64,000 bases of DNA, taken from the NCBI GenBank assembly GCA_002842575.1, contig PHDJ01000001.1, positions 1 to 64,000 of the forward strand, read 5' to 3'. The position numbers were made by a program, and so were the translations under genes. Positions within the stretch are counted from its first letter, which is position 1; each line of letters opens with the position of its first letter. This document shows positions 44,688 through 53,975 of this stretch, piece after piece. The notes under the pieces were generated by a model. It was not told the origin of the DNA. It was given only the letters and a program-made list of their open reading frames with translations, and did not search any database. The DNA is from Bacteroidetes bacterium HGW-Bacteroidetes-2 (lineage in GTDB: Bacteria > Bacteroidota > Bacteroidia > Flavobacteriales > Flavobacteriaceae).

Positions 44688-45857
44688 TTAATTTATGGGT
44701 TTTGTAGTAACCATTATGCCATCTTTAAGTGATATGGCTCCTTCTTGAACTAAGACATCACCATCTTTTAGCCCCGATAAAACTTCCACAAAGCCTGCTT
44801 GTTTTTTTCCCGTTTCAATTCTTGTTTGAATTACTTTGGCATTTTCTCCAGCCATATCGGTAAGCACGTACACATATTTATCTCCTCTTGCATTTTCTTG
44901 AATTGCGTTTGAAGGAATAATTAATGCTTTTGCGTTACTATAATCATTTATTTGAAGGTTAGCAATAAGATTTGGTTTAATGTTTTTTTCTTTATTGGGC
45001 ACATCAATTTCTATTTGAAAAGTTCGGTTTGTTGGATTTATATAATTTCCAACACTTTTAATTGTTCCTTCTGTTTCTAGGCTTATTGCTGGAAAAGTTA
45101 TTGCAACAGCTGAACCCATTGTAATACTTTGTATATAATTTTCAGGAATAGATGCCTTTACATACATATCATCAAGATTTACAATTCGCATTAATGCTTG
45201 TCCGCCGGGTGCAACAACCTGCCCTTGGTCTGTTATCACCTCGTCAATGACTCCAGAAAAAGGTGCTCTTACTGATGTCCTGCCAAGTTGTGAACGGAGC
45301 TGTTCTACATTGCTTTTTGCAGCATCCATCGTTGTTTTGGATTGTAAAAATTGTATTTCACTTCCTATTTTTTGATTCCAAAGACGCTCTTGGCGTTCAT
45401 AAGTGGTTTTAGCTAGTTCATATCGGGTTTCTAATTGTTCTAGTTGGCTTGATAAACCGCCATCATCAATTTTTGCGAGTAATTGTCCTTTTACCACCGT
45501 TTGGCCTTGTTTTACGTATACTCTTGTTAAAATTCCCTGAAATTCAGGAAATAACAATATGTTTTGAGAGGTTTCTACATTCCCTTGAATGGCAACAAAA
45601 TTGTTAAAAATGGTATCTTTAACACGAAAGGTTGTGACTAATGGATATTTTTTTAGGGTATCCTTTTCATTAATAGCTCCTTCTATTTTGCGCAACAAGC
45701 TACCTATGCTATCATAAGATTTTAGAATTTGCTCTTGTTTTAGCTTCATTTTTTCTAAATTTCCTTCTGCAATAACCGCATCGATTGTTTGCTTATTTTT
45801 ATTTCCACAAGCAACAAGTGTAGCTACTAAAATCAGGGTATAAAATATTTTTTTCAT
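44688..45857 (-). CDS. RND efflux periplasmic adaptor (membrane fusion protein)
   Basis: 389 residues from the ATG at 45857, which gives a lipoprotein signal (MKKIFYTLILVATLVAC, Cys17); the longer frame from 45899 overlaps the TolC gene end and adds nothing recognisable. The order is a coiled-coil start (about 22-60), the lipoyl half-motifs FQGILTRVYVKQGQTVVKGQ and SVRAPFSGVIDEV, then the barrel domain and SGLKDGDVLVQEGAISLKDG. It bridges the pump and TolC channel. The gap to the permease is six bases. Confidence 0.93.
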   Translation of the reverse strand: MKKIFYTLILVATLVACGNKNKQTIDAVIAEGNLEKMKLKQEQILKSYDSIGSLLRKIEGAINEKDTLKKYPLVTTFRVKDTIFNNFVAIQGNVETSQNILLFPEFQGILTRVYVKQGQTVVKGQLLAKIDDGGLSSQLEQLETRYELAKTTYERQERLWNQKIGSEIQFLQSKTTMDAAKSNVEQLRSQLGRTSVRAPFSGVIDEVITDQGQVVAPGGQALMRIVNLDDMYVKASIPENYIQSITMGSAVAITFPAISLETEGTIKSVGNYINPTNRTFQIEIDVPNKEKNIKPNLIANLQINDYSNAKALIIPSNAIQENARGDKYVYVLTDMAGENAKVIQTRIETGKKQAGFVEVLSGLKDGDVLVQEGAISLKDGIMVTTKPIN

Positions 45858-45870
45858 AAGTAGTAATAGA

Positions 45871-47211
45871 TTAATTGGTGATGTTGAGTATGCGTTCAAG
45901 TTCCGCTTTGTTTGTGATTACGTCGAGCATCGATTGTAGAAATTCTTGTTGTGCGGTGTATAATTGTAATTGTGCTTGCCGCAGCTCAAAACTGCTGCTT
46001 AATCCTTCAAAAAATTTAATTTGATTTTTTGTTTCAATTCGTTTTGCTAAGGCTAAATTATTTTTGGCGTTTTCATACTTTTCAATGGTAAATTGGTAAT
46101 TGTTTTTAGCCGATTTAACTTGTAATTTTATTTGCTGAATTGCTTCTTTAAAATCAGTTTTAGCTTGATCAAAAGCAATTTCAGCACGTTGGGTTTTTGC
46201 TCTCCTTCCTAAAGAGCTAAAAATGGGAACTCTTAAACTAACACCTGCTACTGAGGATTGAAACCATTGTTGGTTAGTGTCAAAAAAAGTGAAGGTATCG
46301 CTATTAGCCTGCGTGCCATAATTTACAAAAGCACTAAGGGTAGGTAAAGCTTTATACTTTTCTAATTTCAACTCTAAACGACGTTGTTCGGTAAAATTAT
46401 AAGCAATTTTATAATCCATATTATTTTCTAAAGAAAGCTCTTCTGATAAAATTTGTAAATCTATATTTTCTGCAATAAGACGGTCTAAATTGTCGGTTAA
46501 AATAACAGAAGTGTCAACGTCAATTCCTAAAGTAATATTGAATAATTGCGAAGAAAGTTCTAAAACACGTTTTGAATTATTTAGTTGAATTTCTATGTTA
46601 GAAAGTGTAATTTGAAGTTGTTCAACATCTTCCTCTTCTGCAAGTCCGTTTTTAAAAATCTCGGTGGTTTCTTTTAGGTTTTTTTCTAATGTTGCTTTAT
46701 TGCTTTCTAAAATATCTATATTTTCACGAGAAAGTAAAACATTTCCGTAGACATTTACCACTTCTTTTCTAATAACCGATGATGTTTTTTGCTCTATGTT
46801 TTTTGAAAACTCCAAAAAGGTTTTAGAAGCCTGCAGTGCCACAATATAAGATCCGTCAAAAAGTAACTGATTAAGGGTGGCATTTGCATTCATGGTTTGT
46901 GGAACACCAAAAATTACAGGCGTAAAAGTGCCTGGTGCACCGCCCGAAAATTCAGAAGGAATTAAAGTTACGGGTTGTTTTAAATTATTACGGTAATCGA
47001 CCCCTGCAGTTATTTGTGGTAATCCCGTTGCGGTGGTTTCCCATTTTTGTTTTAAAGCAGCAAGTACATCTCGCTTTGCGTTAATAGCAGAATAATTACT
47101 GTCTAATGCAAAAGTAACTGCCTCTTGAAGTGAAAATGTATAGGATATTTTGTTTTGTGAAAAACCTAAATTGTAAACAAAAAGAAAAATAATAAGTACT
47201 TTAAAACGCAT
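45871..47211 (-). CDS. TolC family outer-membrane efflux channel
   Basis: 446 residues. A signal peptide (ending NLGFSQ) precedes two OEP repeats of long helices and strands: SLQEAVTFALDSNYSAINAKRDVLAAL in the first and the matching AKTDFKEAIQQIKLQVKSAKNNYQF in the second. These form trimeric channels through the outer membrane. The ATG overlaps the TetR stop by one base, placing it second in the operon before adaptor and permease. Confidence 0.93.
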   Translation of the reverse strand: MRFKVLIIFLFVYNLGFSQNKISYTFSLQEAVTFALDSNYSAINAKRDVLAALKQKWETTATGLPQITAGVDYRNNLKQPVTLIPSEFSGGAPGTFTPVIFGVPQTMNANATLNQLLFDGSYIVALQASKTFLEFSKNIEQKTSSVIRKEVVNVYGNVLLSRENIDILESNKATLEKNLKETTEIFKNGLAEEEDVEQLQITLSNIEIQLNNSKRVLELSSQLFNITLGIDVDTSVILTDNLDRLIAENIDLQILSEELSLENNMDYKIAYNFTEQRRLELKLEKYKALPTLSAFVNYGTQANSDTFTFFDTNQQWFQSSVAGVSLRVPIFSSLGRRAKTQRAEIAFDQAKTDFKEAIQQIKLQVKSAKNNYQFTIEKYENAKNNLALAKRIETKNQIKFFEGLSSSFELRQAQLQLYTAQQEFLQSMLDVITNKAELERILNITN

Positions 47212-47813
47212 TAGTTGTCCTTTTTTAGAAAATTAATTAATTGTTTTTTACCTTTATCTGTAGAAATACCTCGAAGGTGATAATCCAAATAGGAATTTAA
47301 TAACACTTCTGAATTAAATTGTTTGTCTGGAAATATATTTTGGTCTTTTATACCAACGTGACCTAAAAAATAAAGCCTTGAAATAAATTCTTTATTTAAA
47401 TCTTCTCTATATAAACCCATTTCAATACCCTTGTTTAAATTTTGAATAACACAAGCATTCATCATCGTAAACTGATTTTCTTTTAATTTTTTATAAATTT
47501 TTGGGTAATACTTTTGTAATTGAAATTGTGGAGACGTCTTTTCGCTTTTTAAAATTTGTTTTACAAACTCATTGATGGTTAAAATTTCTTCAATAGGATT
47601 TTTGTTTTCTAATCGAATACGGTCAATCCCATCACAAATAGCATGAAAAACGTAGTTTGTTGTAGCCTTTACTAATTTCGTTTTATTTACAAAATGTAGG
47701 TATATCGTTTTTTTTGAAATTCCCATTTCATTAGCAAGATCATCCATGGTAACGCTTTTAAACCCTAAGTTTAAAAACATCTCACTTGCTTTTTCTAAAA
47801 TTTTTTCTTTCAC
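47211..47813 (-). CDS. TetR/AcrR family regulator of the efflux operon
   Basis: 200 residues from the GTG at 47813, giving KEKILEKASEMFLNLGFKSVTMDDLANEMGISKKTIYLHF, the standard TetR DNA-binding start. The upstream in-frame TTG at 47852 is the promoter's -33 box and the GTG at 47820-47822 meets its -7 box, so neither can be the start. The helix-turn-helix is about residues 20-45; the remaining helices form the ligand-binding and dimer domain. It leads its own efflux operon, so it probably represses itself and the pump. Confidence 0.9.
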   Translation of the reverse strand: MKEKILEKASEMFLNLGFKSVTMDDLANEMGISKKTIYLHFVNKTKLVKATTNYVFHAICDGIDRIRLENKNPIEEILTINEFVKQILKSEKTSPQFQLQKYYPKIYKKLKENQFTMMNACVIQNLNKGIEMGLYREDLNKEFISRLYFLGHVGIKDQNIFPDKQFNSEVLLNSYLDYHLRGISTDKGKKQLINFLKKDN

Positions 47814-47821
47814 AATGGGCA

Positions 47822-47852
47822 CAAAGATACGCTTTGGAAACTTTAAGAACAA
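47822..47852 (-). promoter_or_regulatory. Promoter of the TetR-TolC-adaptor-permease operon
   Basis: On the minus strand TTG (47850-47852), a 20-base spacer and TATCTTTG (47822-47829). The GTG start at 47813 is only nine bases below the -7 box, so the mRNA has almost no leader. A TetR operator would overlap this stretch. Confidence 0.75.
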
Positions 47853-47952
47853 TAAAAGTTTCCTAAGTTTTGCAAAAAATTAACACAGAAAGAAATTTGT
47901 ATCTGTATGGTTTGCCTAGAAAAAAGTATTTTAGCAAAAAATTTCATGCCGC

Positions 47953-48927
47953 ATGACCTCATTAGACACTTTTAGGGAAGAATTTATCCACTATCTCCAT
48001 GAAAAGGTAACTTCAAAAGAACCTAGAAATCTTTACGAGCCAATCACCTATATTTTAGAACTTGGCGGAAAACGATTACGCCCAGTACTTACATTAGTTA
48101 CTTGCGAACTATTTAACACACCCTTTCAACAAGCCTTAGATGCCTCTCTAGCCATTGAATTATTTCATAATTTTTCATTAATTCATGATGATATCATGGA
48201 CAATGCACCACTTAGGAGAGGAAAAGTAACAGTGCATGAAAAGTGGGACATCAATACCGGAATCCTCTCTGGAGATGCTATGCTGATTCTTGCATACCAA
48301 TTGTTTGAAAATTATGACCCAATTACATTTCAGCAACTTGCAAAAGTATTTAGTAAAACCGCTATTGAAGTTTGTGAAGGACAACAATATGATGTTGACT
48401 TTGAAGAACGCGAAGATGTTACTATTGAGGAATACTTACATATGATAAACTACAAAACCGCAGTGCTAGTAGGTGCTGCAATGACCATTGGAGCTATTGT
48501 AGCGAGGGCAACAAAAATTTCGCAGGAAAACATCTTTGAATTTGGCAGAAATCTTGGCATGGCTTTTCAACTTCAGGACGATTATCTTGATGTTTTTGGC
48601 GATCCCAAACTTTTCGGAAAACAAGTGGGAGGGGATATCATTTCTAACAAAAAAACCTACTTATACCTCACTGCACATAAAAATGCATCTACAGAAGCTC
48701 AAAAGGAACTTGAACATCTTTTCAGCATCCAACCGGAAAATCCTGAAGATAAAATTGAAGCCATAAATCGTATTTTTGAAAGCTCCGGTGCAAAACTAAA
48801 AACACAAGCGGAAATTAAAAAATATACAGATAAAGCCATTTTGTTTTTAGAAAATATAGAAATAACCGCAGAAGGCAAAAAACAACTTACAGATTTTGCA
48901 AAGCTTTTAATATACAGAACCATATAA
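47953..48927 (+). CDS. Trans-polyprenyl diphosphate synthase
   Basis: 324 residues of the IspA/IspB family. The first Asp-rich motif is SLIHDDIMDNAPLRRG (DDxxD) and the second is FQLQDDYLDVFG; GGKRLRPVL and the conserved lysine GKQVGGDIISNKKTYL are also present. The length fits a long-chain enzyme making octaprenyl-type side chains for menaquinone, but chain length cannot be read from the sequence. It faces away from the TetR gene. Its role complements dxs, 5 kb downstream, which starts isoprenoid synthesis. Confidence 0.9.
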   Translation: MTSLDTFREEFIHYLHEKVTSKEPRNLYEPITYILELGGKRLRPVLTLVTCELFNTPFQQALDASLAIELFHNFSLIHDDIMDNAPLRRGKVTVHEKWDINTGILSGDAMLILAYQLFENYDPITFQQLAKVFSKTAIEVCEGQQYDVDFEEREDVTIEEYLHMINYKTAVLVGAAMTIGAIVARATKISQENIFEFGRNLGMAFQLQDDYLDVFGDPKLFGKQVGGDIISNKKTYLYLTAHKNASTEAQKELEHLFSIQPENPEDKIEAINRIFESSGAKLKTQAEIKKYTDKAILFLENIEITAEGKKQLTDFAKLLIYRTI

Positions 48928-49126
48928 AAACATTTCTAAAAAAAGATTTTAAAAATCGGAATGCTGCATTATAAAACCTCTCCATTATTCCAAGTTAAAA
49001 TTTACTAAAAAAAACATCTACTTTAAAAACCTCTATTTTAACAACTTTATTTCAGCTCTTTAAAATTTTATTATTAATTCATTCATAATTATAACTATAA
49101 TTTTTACTTTAAAAATGTAATTATTG

Positions 49127-49134
49127 TACTTTTG
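49127..49134 (+). promoter_or_regulatory. -7 box of sucA
   Basis: TACTTTTG, an exact TAnnTTTG, 40 bases before the ATG at 49175. A TTG or TTTG at the -33 distance is not clear. Confidence 0.55.
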
Positions 49135-49174
49135 CAACGATTTAAAATTCTATGTTTAGTACTTAAACTTTGTT

Positions 49175-51949
49175 ATGGATAAATTTTCATTTTTAAACGC
49201 AGCGCATTCCCAATTCTTCGCAGACTTATATGATCAATATTTAGAAAACCCCGATAGTGTAGAACCAAGTTGGCGTGCATTCTTTCAAGGGTTTGATTTT
49301 GGCCAAAACGCATCCTCAGAAAACTCAGTAGAACAAGTCTTTGTTAATCCTGAAATCAGTTGCGAGCCACAATTAGAGAGTCTTCAAAAAGAGTTTAAAG
49401 TCATTACTCTTATTGATAGCTACCGTAATCGAGGTCATTTGTTTACATTAACCAATCCTGTACGTGAACGCAGAAAATATTCCCCCACTTTAGATATTGA
49501 AAATTTTGAACTTTCATCAAACGACTTAGACACTCTTTTTGATGCTGGTGAAATTATTGGTCTAGGTAAAGCAAGTCTTAGAGACATTATCGCCCATCTT
49601 TCTACCATTTATTGCCAATCCATAGGTATCGAGTATATGTATATTAGTAAACCCGAGGAAATAAAATGGATTCAGAATAAATTAAATATTAATGACAACC
49701 AGCCAAACTTCAGCCCGGAAATAAAAAAACAAATTTTAAAAAAACTAAACGAAGCCGTATCCTTTGAAACTTTTTTACACACAAAATATGTAGGTCAAAA
49801 ACGTTTCTCTTTAGAAGGAGGCGAAAGTTTTATTCCAGCCATTGACGCAATTATTGAAAAAGCTGCCGATATGGGTGTTGAAAAATTTGTTATGGGAATG
49901 GCACACCGAGGCCGATTAAACACTTTAGTAAATATTTTCGGGAAAAATGCTAAAGATATCTTTACCGAATTTGATGGAAAAGACTACAAACAAGATATTT
50001 TTGACGGGGATGTAAAATACCATTTAGGTTGGACAAAAATCAAAAAAACCAGAAGTGGTAAAAAGATAAACATTAACATCGCACCAAACCCATCTCACCT
50101 AGAAACCGTAGGTGCCGTGGTAGAAGGAATTACAAGAGCAAAACAAGACCGTTATTATAATGGAGAAATCCAAAAAGTATTGCCAATTATTGTTCACGGT
50201 GACGCTGCAATAGCGGGTCAAGGCATTGTTTATGAAATAGTTCAAATGGCACAATTAGACGGATATAAAACCGGAGGCACCATTCATATCATCATCAATA
50301 ACCAAGTAGGCTTTACCACTAATTATCTAGATGCACGATCCTCTACCTATTGTACAGATGTGGCTAAAGTAACTCTCTCTCCTGTCCTACATGTAAATGC
50401 AGATGATGCTGAAGCTGTAGTTCATGCCGTTACTTTTGCTTTAGAATACCGAATGGAATTTGGTAGAGATGTTTTTATTGATTTATTAGGATATAGAAAA
50501 TACGGCCACAATGAAGGAGATGAACCACGTTTTACCCAACCAAAATTATACAAAGCAATTTCCACGCACGAAAATACAAGAGATATTTATGCAGAAAAAC
50601 TTATAAAAGAAGGTGTTATAGACAAAGACTTTGTTCAAAAACTAGAAGAAGATTACAAAAATATACTGGAAGAAAAACTGGAAATTTCCAAAAAGCAAGA
50701 AAAAACAATCGTTACACCATTTATGAAAGATGAATGGGAAGGCTTTGTTTATGCTGAAGAAACAAAAATGATGGAAAAAGTAGATACTACTTTTGACTTG
50801 AAAAAGTTAACCGAAATCGCTAAAACCATCACCAAACTTCCAAAAGACAAAAAGTTTTTACGTAAAATAACAAAACTTATTGAAGCCCGAGAAGCAATGT
50901 ACTTCAAAGACAATAAATTGGATTGGGCAATGGGAGAATTACTAGCTTATGGCACCCTTTTAAGCGAAGGTTTTGACGTGCGTATGAGTGGACAAGATGT
51001 AGAGCGTGGCACCTTCTCTCACCGTCATGCCGTTGTTAAGGTTGAAGAAAGCGAAGAAGAAATATTATTATTAAATCAACTGCAAGAAAAACAAGGAAAT
51101 TTTTATATTTATAATTCCCTTTTATCAGAATACGGTGTCCTAGGTTTTGACTATGGCTATGCTATGGCAAGCCCAAATACATTAACTATATGGGAAGCAC
51201 AATTTGGCGATTTTAGTAATGGCGGACAAATAATGATAGATCAATATATTTCTGCAGCTGAAGACAAATGGAAGCTACAAAATGGTTTAGTCATGCTTTT
51301 ACCCCATGGATATGAAGGACAAGGAGCAGAACACAGTTCCGCTAGAATGGAACGCTATTTACAACTTTGTGCTAAAGACAATATGTTTGTTGCCGATGTA
51401 ACAACCCCCGCAAATTTATACCATCTGCTACGTCGCCAAATGAAAATAAATTATAGAAAGCCATTAATTGTTTTTACTCCAAAAAGCTTACTTCGTCACC
51501 CAAAAGTAGTTTCTACTAAAGAAGAATTTGCAAATGGAAGTTTTCAGGAAGTAATAGACGACCCCACAGCAAAAGTGACAAAAATAAAATCATTAGTATT
51601 TTGTACTGGAAAATTCTATTACGATTTATTGGAAGTGAAAGAAGAAACAAAAAGAGACGACATAGCCATTGTAAGAGTAGAACAACTTTTTCCATTACCT
51701 GCACTGAAAATTAGAGAAATCATCAAAAAATACAAAAACGCCGACGATTTGGTTTGGGCACAAGAAGAGCCCAGAAACATGGGTGCTTACAGCTTTTTAA
51801 TGATGCATTTTGAGGAATCAAAAAACTTTAGAATTTGCAGTCGTAAATTTTATGGCGCACCTGCAGCAGGAAGCTCTGTAAGATCAAAACGTCGCCATCA
51901 ACGAGTTATTGATAGCGTTTTTGATAAAACATTATCCATAGAAAATTAA
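49175..51949 (+). CDS. sucA: 2-oxoglutarate dehydrogenase E1 component
   Basis: 924 residues, thiamine-diphosphate dependent. The N-terminal segment [27 protein letters not shown] is typical of E1o. The core has [29 protein letters not shown] with the metal-binding GDG-type site, and INNQVGFTT. The transketolase-type domain has [21 protein letters not shown] and [15 protein letters not shown]. It decarboxylates 2-oxoglutarate and passes the succinyl group to E2. odhB follows 47 bases later. E3 is not encoded in the window and is probably shared. Confidence 0.96.
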   Translation: MDKFSFLNAAHSQFFADLYDQYLENPDSVEPSWRAFFQGFDFGQNASSENSVEQVFVNPEISCEPQLESLQKEFKVITLIDSYRNRGHLFTLTNPVRERRKYSPTLDIENFELSSNDLDTLFDAGEIIGLGKASLRDIIAHLSTIYCQSIGIEYMYISKPEEIKWIQNKLNINDNQPNFSPEIKKQILKKLNEAVSFETFLHTKYVGQKRFSLEGGESFIPAIDAIIEKAADMGVEKFVMGMAHRGRLNTLVNIFGKNAKDIFTEFDGKDYKQDIFDGDVKYHLGWTKIKKTRSGKKININIAPNPSHLETVGAVVEGITRAKQDRYYNGEIQKVLPIIVHGDAAIAGQGIVYEIVQMAQLDGYKTGGTIHIIINNQVGFTTNYLDARSSTYCTDVAKVTLSPVLHVNADDAEAVVHAVTFALEYRMEFGRDVFIDLLGYRKYGHNEGDEPRFTQPKLYKAISTHENTRDIYAEKLIKEGVIDKDFVQKLEEDYKNILEEKLEISKKQEKTIVTPFMKDEWEGFVYAEETKMMEKVDTTFDLKKLTEIAKTITKLPKDKKFLRKITKLIEAREAMYFKDNKLDWAMGELLAYGTLLSEGFDVRMSGQDVERGTFSHRHAVVKVEESEEEILLLNQLQEKQGNFYIYNSLLSEYGVLGFDYGYAMASPNTLTIWEAQFGDFSNGGQIMIDQYISAAEDKWKLQNGLVMLLPHGYEGQGAEHSSARMERYLQLCAKDNMFVADVTTPANLYHLLRRQMKINYRKPLIVFTPKSLLRHPKVVSTKEEFANGSFQEVIDDPTAKVTKIKSLVFCTGKFYYDLLEVKEETKRDDIAIVRVEQLFPLPALKIREIIKKYKNADDLVWAQEEPRNMGAYSFLMMHFEESKNFRICSRKFYGAPAAGSSVRSKRRHQRVIDSVFDKTLSIEN

Positions 51950-51996
51950 TAAAGAACAACCACACCCATAAAAATTGGGATAAATACATACATATT

Positions 51997-53292
51997 ATGG
52001 TTTTAGAAATGAAAGTTCCCTCACCGGGAGAGTCCATCACCGAAGTAGAAATAGCACAATGGCTAGTAGCCGATGGTGATTATGTAGAAAAAGACCAAGC
52101 CATTGCAGAAGTAGATAGCGACAAAGCTACCCTTGAACTTCCAGCTGAAGCAAGTGGTATTATCACGCTTAAAGCTGCCGAGGGCGATGCAGTTGCTGTT
52201 GGTGAAGTGGTTTGTTTGATAGACACTTCAGCAAAAAAACCAAAAGGAGACAAAGCAATAGCCAGCGATGGAAAAATAGATACCTACGAAAAATCAGGTG
52301 ATGAAGGCTCAAACGATAACTCCGCAAAAGACTTAGACAAAGAGGAAAAGAAAGCAGAAAAAACCAATGAAAAAGCCGAACCTGAAAAAGGAAATTCTGA
52401 AAAAGAAAAATCTTATGCTTTAGGCACTCCATCCCCTTCCGCTAAAAAAATATTAGATGAAAAAAACATTAAAACAACCGATGTACAAGGAAGTGGTCGC
52501 GAGGGTCGCATAACCAAAGAAGATGCTATAAATGCACACCCTTCTATGGGAACTCCTGGACCAGGAAAACGCGGTGAAGAACGCAAAAAACTATCCATGC
52601 TTCGTCGTAAAGTAGCTGAACGATTGGTAAGCGCTAAAAACGAAACCGCCATGCTAACCACCTTCAACGAAGTGGATATGTCGGCTATTTTTGACTTGAG
52701 AAATCAATACAAAGAAGATTTCAAAAACAAACATGGTGTAGGATTAGGCTTTATGTCCTTCTTCACACTAGCTGTAGTAAGAGCATTGGATATGTATCCA
52801 GATGTAAATTCTATGATTGATGGCGATTACAAAATTACTTATGACTTTAAAGACATAAGCATAGCAGTTTCTGGGCCTAAAGGGTTGATGGTTCCTGTAA
52901 TTCGCAATGCTGAAAACTTATCGTTCAGAGGTGTAGAAAACGAAGTAAAACGCCTTGCTTTACGAGCAAGAGATGGAGTTATCACTGTTGATGAAATGAC
53001 AGGAGGCACCTTTACAATTACAAATGGAGGTGTTTTTGGCTCTATGCTTTCTACCCCAATAATTAACCCACCACAAAGCGCTATTTTAGGAATGCACAAT
53101 ATTGTGGAACGTGCGGTTGTAAAAAATGGAGGAATCGCTGTTGCTCCTGTAATGTATCTTGCACTTTCCTATGACCACCGTATCATTGACGGAAAAGAAT
53201 CTGTTGGCTTTTTAGTTGCAATAAAAGAAGCATTGGAAAACCCATCCGAATTATTGATGAACAATGACGTGAAAAAAGCATTAGAACTTTAA
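51997..53292 (+). CDS. odhB: Dihydrolipoyllysine succinyltransferase (E2 of 2-oxoglutarate dehydrogenase)
   Basis: 431 residues. The N-terminal lipoyl domain has the acceptor lysine in [11 protein letters not shown] (Lys43). A long, charged, lysine/glutamate-rich linker (about 80-140) leads to the peripheral subunit-binding domain ([23 protein letters not shown]). The acyltransferase domain follows, with the catalytic His-Asp in [16 protein letters not shown]. The product succinyl-CoA feeds the TCA cycle. It is co-transcribed with sucA and is ended by a terminator shared with tadA. Confidence 0.96.
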   Translation: MVLEMKVPSPGESITEVEIAQWLVADGDYVEKDQAIAEVDSDKATLELPAEASGIITLKAAEGDAVAVGEVVCLIDTSAKKPKGDKAIASDGKIDTYEKSGDEGSNDNSAKDLDKEEKKAEKTNEKAEPEKGNSEKEKSYALGTPSPSAKKILDEKNIKTTDVQGSGREGRITKEDAINAHPSMGTPGPGKRGEERKKLSMLRRKVAERLVSAKNETAMLTTFNEVDMSAIFDLRNQYKEDFKNKHGVGLGFMSFFTLAVVRALDMYPDVNSMIDGDYKITYDFKDISIAVSGPKGLMVPVIRNAENLSFRGVENEVKRLALRARDGVITVDEMTGGTFTITNGGVFGSMLSTPIINPPQSAILGMHNIVERAVVKNGGIAVAPVMYLALSYDHRIIDGKESVGFLVAIKEALENPSELLMNNDVKKALEL

Positions 53293-53340
53293 TCTATATC
53301 TTACTTTTTATAAAAAGTAACCCATTTTAATTAAATTTTA

Positions 53341-53371
53341 AGCCCGAGAAACACCTAGTGTTTTTCGGGTT
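53341..53371. terminator. Bidirectional terminator between odhB and tadA
   Basis: AGCCCGAGAAACAC (53341-53354) pairs with GTGTTTTTCGGGTT (53358-53371), two G-T pairs, three-base loop. T-runs are present on both strands outside the stem. Confidence 0.85.
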
Positions 53372-53388
53372 TTATCTTTCAATAAAAA

Positions 53389-53838
53389 TTAATTCAAATT
53401 TCGTTTCTCCACAAAAAAACGAATCAGTAGTGAGGAAGCCTCATCCGCAAGTATTCCTCCTTCTATTTTAGTTTTGGGATGAAGTGTTGTTCCCATCACT
53501 TTACATCCACGTTTTTCATCTCTTGCCCCAAAAACTATTCTGTCTATTTGACTCCAATAAAGTGCACCGGCACACATCTGGCAGGGTTCAATAGTAACAT
53601 ATAAAGTACATTTTTTAAGATATTTTCCACCGAGATAATCTGCAGCAGCAGTTATTGCCTGCATTTCTGCATGAGCAGTTACATCCTTTAACGTTTCAGT
53701 GAGATTGTGTGCTCTTGCAATAATTTTATTATCAATAACAATGACGGCACCAATTGGGATTTCCCCTTTTTCATAAGCTGTTTCTGCTTCTTGCAAAGCG
53801 CGTTTCATAAAATACGTATCGTCAAAGGAATCCATCAA
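53389..53838 (-). CDS. tadA: tRNA adenosine(34) deaminase family protein
   Basis: 149 residues. The zinc deaminase signature is complete: TAHAEMQAI provides the His and catalytic Glu, and TIEPCQMCAGALYWSQI provides the two cysteines. In known TadA this converts A34 to inosine in tRNA-Arg. NLTETLKDVTAHAE and GAR-DEKRGCKVMGT fit TadA better than guanine or cytosine deaminases. It stands alone, convergent with odhB and divergent from dxs. Confidence 0.93.
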   Translation of the reverse strand: MMDSFDDTYFMKRALQEAETAYEKGEIPIGAVIVIDNKIIARAHNLTETLKDVTAHAEMQAITAAADYLGGKYLKKCTLYVTIEPCQMCAGALYWSQIDRIVFGARDEKRGCKVMGTTLHPKTKIEGGILADEASSLLIRFFVEKRNLN

Positions 53839-53963
53839 TTTTATTTTAAATTTTACATTTCAAAGTTGTTATTTGTTAATGGTTATCCACCTGCTTTCAA
53901 CATGCAACATCTAACATCTAAAGTCTCCTAGCTATAAAAATCAAAAATACAATTTCAAATGAT

Positions 53964-53971
53964 TACTTTTG
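53964..53971 (+). promoter_or_regulatory. -7 box of dxs, nearly touching its start codon
   Basis: TACTTTTG, an exact TAnnTTTG, ends four bases before the dxs ATG at 53976. If used, transcription would begin at about the start codon, giving a leaderless mRNA. A -33 TTG is not evident, so the call is tentative. Confidence 0.45.
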
Positions 53972-53975
53972 TGCT

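Noticed and set aside
45858-45899. Extended start for the efflux adaptor
   Set aside because: It would precede the lipoprotein signal peptide and overlap the TolC coding region.
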